A stretch of DNA of 64,000 bases from Aquiluna sp. KACHI24. GTDB lineage: Bacteria; Actinomycetota; Actinomycetes; Actinomycetales; Microbacteriaceae. The notes under the pieces were generated by a model. The model was not told where the DNA came from. It made no database searches and saw only the letters and a program-made list of their open reading frames with translations. The stretch is from assembly GCF_025997915.1 (NCBI RefSeq), contig NZ_AP026677.1, positions 1,116,001 through 1,180,000 on the forward strand, given 5' to 3'. This document shows, in pieces, positions 61,876-64,000 of this stretch; position 1 is the stretch's first letter, and the number at the start of each line of letters is the position of its first letter. The translations under genes were made by a program, and so were the position numbers.

Positions 61876-64000
61876 CCCTGCTTCTTCTTTTCCCTGCGAG
61901 CTCTGATTGCTGCAGATGCTGGGAAGGCACCGATGGCTGCCGCTACCAACATCAGCAGGATCAGCAGTAGCGCTGAGGCCGGGTCTTCCTCAATCAAGCC
62001 TGCAGGCTTCTCGCCCGGAGTCACACCCTCGGACTCAGAACTCTCATCATCATCGCCTGGTAGGGCCTCTGAAGGGTCGTTTGGCACCACAGGGTTTGGA
62101 TCGCGTGGGTTGTTGATGGTGTCATTGTCAATGTCTGAGTCATCACCGTTGACAATGCCATCGCCATCGATGTCGTCATCGGTGTTGGTTGGGTTACCGT
62201 CACCGTCGAGGTCATCTGGGTCACGTGGGTCTTCACCATTGCCAGAGTCATCTGGATCGGTTGGATCAACAGGGTTCTCAGGGTCTGGCTTAACCGGGTC
62301 AAAGTCCTCGTTCACTGGGGAGCCGGCGACCGTGATTGCATCCTGAACAATCACACGACCCCAATCAGAGAAGTGCTCAACTGAGTAGGTGTCGGCAGCC
62401 ATGTCCACTGGAACCTTGAAGACCAACTTCTTATCGCTGTAGACGATGTATTGAACAGGCTTACCGCCAAGCTTCAGGCTCTGCAGTCTGTCTAGCTTGT
62501 AACCATCAACGGTCACCAGCGCACCTGGCTGCACCACCTTAGGTGTGAAGCTGTACATCTGCGGCATCTTCTCGAACACCTCGGCAGCCAAGCTCTGCGA
62601 GGAAGGTGGCGGAGTTGGGTCAGCAGGGGTCACCAGGGTGAAAGTAGTTGGTGTGCTGAAGCCAATCTCGTTACGAGAGGTTACTTCAACGTTGTAGGTG
62701 GTGGACCACTGCCAGTTGGCGAAGATCGCTGTGGATGGCGTTGGCGAAACGGTAACGACTTCGCCATTGACCTTTACGGTGTAGTCGATGATGTTCGATC
62801 CACCATCAAATACCGATCCTGACCAGGCAATCAGCATGTCTGGTCCGACGGCTTGGGCCGAGAGTGTGGCCGGCGAGCTTGGTCGAACCAAGAGTCGCTG
62901 CTGAACCATTGCGGTGTTGATGGCATTCGAGGTTGAGGTGACATCTGTGACCGTGATGATCATGAACTCGTAGTTGTTTGCCATCTGGCCCTGTTGTGGG
63001 ACGTTGTAGACCTGAGGCACCGGCAGCAAGGCTCGCTGGTTGAACATCGGCATGGCAAATGGCGGTGGGTTGACACTAAACAACCTTGCAAACATCGGAA
63101 CCTGGTTTACAGCAACCGAGGCACTCACTGTGACAGAAGCACTGACGGTTGGCTCAACAATTGGAGCCAGTGGCAGCTCCTCCAGAGCGATTTCTGAGGT
63201 GGAGGCACTGTATGAGGAGATGCTGTCCAGCTGGGTGTATTGGTTAGTGCCAACCGGACGGACAAATACGTCATACCTGAGGAACTCACCATCCAACGCC
63301 AGAGGCTCGGACCAGTTTAGGATCGCATCGGTCGCGTTTGAAATTGCGGTGAGTTCCTGAGGCGCCGCGTAGTTTGGTAGCGGCATGACTGGCTGCGAGG
63401 CGTCGGAGAATTCTCCCGCTCCGTAACCAGTGATGGCTGCCACCTTGATGGTGTATTCCTCTTCGTTGGTAAGACCGTCAATCACACAGTCAACAGTTCC
63501 CTGCGGGGTCACAATCGGGCTACCCGAGGCGTCGTACTGCGGCTCAGTTGGCAGCGGAAGACAGGCATAGCTGACAACCGTTGCACTGGTCGAGACATTG
63601 GTTGCAACCAGCTCGTAGGCGGTGATTGGTGATCCACCGCGGTAGCTTGGCTCGCGGAAGGAAACCTTTAGCGATTCATTAGCAGAGGCAACCGAGACGA
63701 TAAATGGCTTGGCCGCTGGTTTTGGCAGCACCTCGAAGCGTTGCTTAACCATTGGAGCCGCACGATAGGTCTGGTTACCGGCCTGTACCGCAAAGACCTC
63801 ACAGGTACCTGCCTGACCGACCGTTAGCAGGCCGGTCTCAGTGACGCTACAGATCTCACTCGAGAAGCTTGGTGCCTGGGTGAAGCGCACGGGCAGACCC
63901 GCGTTAGAGGTTGCCACCAGCTGGAAGGCTGGGTCGCCGAACTCAACGTCCTCAATCTCCTCAAAGGTGATGGTCTGGTTTAGGCGGTCAACTTCAATCA
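61872..64000 (-). CDS. Large Fn3/IPT surface protein, C-terminal part (runs off right edge)
   Basis: The frame stays open to base 64000, so the N-terminus is missing. Counting from the right edge: an MBG-like domain (QTITFEEIEDVEFGDPAFQLV), three Fn3-like domains (the second interrupted by a 65-residue Pro/Met/Ala/Val-rich insert at 62976-63170), an IPT/TIG-like domain (YSFTPKVVQPGALVTVDGYKLDR), a thrombospondin type-3-like calcium-binding linker rich in DGDG and DPxDPD (about 62050-62320), and a C-terminal membrane helix ASALLLILLMLVAAAIGAF with a basic tail RARREKKKQG. It is exported and membrane-anchored. The IPT domain resembles that of the frameshifted protein at 6387-8059. Role (adhesion or surface layer) is inference. 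Confidence 0.85.
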   Translation of the reverse strand, partial: IEVDRLNQTITFEEIEDVEFGDPAFQLVATSNAGLPVRFTQAPSFSSEICSVTETGLLTVGQAGTCEVFAVQAGNQTYRAAPMVKQRFEVLPKPAAKPFIVSVASANESLKVSFREPSYRGGSPITAYELVATNVSTSATVVSYACLPLPTEPQYDASGSPIVTPQGTVDCVIDGLTNEEEYTIKVAAITGYGAGEFSDASQPVMPLPNYAAPQELTAISNATDAILNWSEPLALDGEFLRYDVFVRPVGTNQYTQLDSISSYSASTSEIALEELPLAPIVEPTVSASVTVSASVAVNQVPMFARLFSVNPPPFAMPMFNQRALLPVPQVYNVPQQGQMANNYEFMIITVTDVTSTSNAINTAMVQQRLLVRPSSPATLSAQAVGPDMLIAWSGSVFDGGSNIIDYTVKVNGEVVTVSPTPSTAIFANWQWSTTYNVEVTSRNEIGFSTPTTFTLVTPADPTPPPSSQSLAAEVFEKMPQMYSFTPKVVQPGALVTVDGYKLDRLQSLKLGGKPVQYIVYSDKKLVFKVPVDMAADTYSVEHFSDWGRVIVQDAITVAGSPVNEDFDPVKPDPENPVDPTDPDDSGNGEDPRDPDDLDGDGNPTNTDDDIDGDGIVNGDDSDIDNDTINNPRDPNPVVPNDPSEALPGDDDESSESEGVTPGEKPAGLIEEDPASALLLILLMLVAAAIGAFPASAAIRARREKKKQG

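Overview
The window comes from the chromosome of an actinobacterium, most likely a streamlined Microbacteriaceae member of the freshwater Luna type (Rhodoluna/Aquiluna-like). This assignment is an inference. It rests on moderate GC, very tight gene packing, frequent GTG/TTG starts, a small 4.5S-type SRP RNA just upstream of dnaX, an actinobacterial coproporphyrin-dependent haem pathway (HemY-HemQ-HemH with the Cys-rich ferrochelatase tail), a class Ib nrdHIEF operon and several DUF families common in this group (DUF3817, DUF4870, DUF6421-like). No prophage, IS element or CRISPR array was seen.

Layout: 1-2.3 kb, 5' part of dnaX, the SRP RNA and a CoA-acylating methylmalonate-semialdehyde dehydrogenase (all minus). 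2.3-3.6 kb, tRNA-Ser(GGA) with its terminator, a small GDCCVxC Cys-rich protein, and a second decayed copy of the tRNA 3' end plus terminator exactly 440 bp away. 3.6-6.2 kb, a winged-helix-like protein, an ABC1/UbiB-type kinase and a PGPGW membrane protein. 6.4-8.1 kb, a secreted surface protein whose signal peptide and mature part lie in different frames. 8.3-11.8 kb, a 53-aa membrane miniprotein, an Excalibur/HExxH secreted protein, and VOC, LysE, DUF4870 and OsmC genes. 11.9-20.9 kb, katG, hrpA, a DoxX-like protein, a GSAM-like aminotransferase and two DUF genes (all minus). 21-22.6 kb, an ABC-F ATPase.

22.6-32.6 kb is the centrepiece: a divergent haem gene set. hemA-C-D-B-L, followed by a TetR regulator, runs left; hemE-Y-Q-H runs right. 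Together they cover every step from glutamyl-tRNA to haem except glutamyl-tRNA synthetase. A perfect 17-bp palindrome sits in the 73-bp divergent promoter gap. 32.7-36.2 kb holds an MMPL transporter with a long extracellular coiled coil and a ribbon-helix-helix/PIN toxin-antitoxin pair with tandem operator-like repeats. 37.1-43.5 kb is a compact c-di-GMP and polysaccharide module: a PAS-PAS-GGDEF cyclase, a BcsA-like glycosyltransferase with PilZ domains, a lipoprotein with a molybdopterin-oxidoreductase-like fold, and a membrane protein with degenerate GGDEF and intact EAL domains.

43.5-56.9 kb is mostly metabolism and envelope: ackA-pta, a DUF6421-like gene, a threonine-aldolase-type enzyme, PBP4 (dacB), gnd, an EamA transporter, a GNAT, a Bcr/CflA MFS transporter, a Tat-exported DyP peroxidase (EfeB) and a PCu(A)C lipoprotein. 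57-61 kb is nrdHIEF behind two NrdR-box-like sites. The window closes with a ZIP metal transporter and the C-terminal part of a large Fn3/IPT surface protein that runs off the right edge. Stretches without genes are short; the only one over 300 bases is 56888-57200, which holds the nrd control region.
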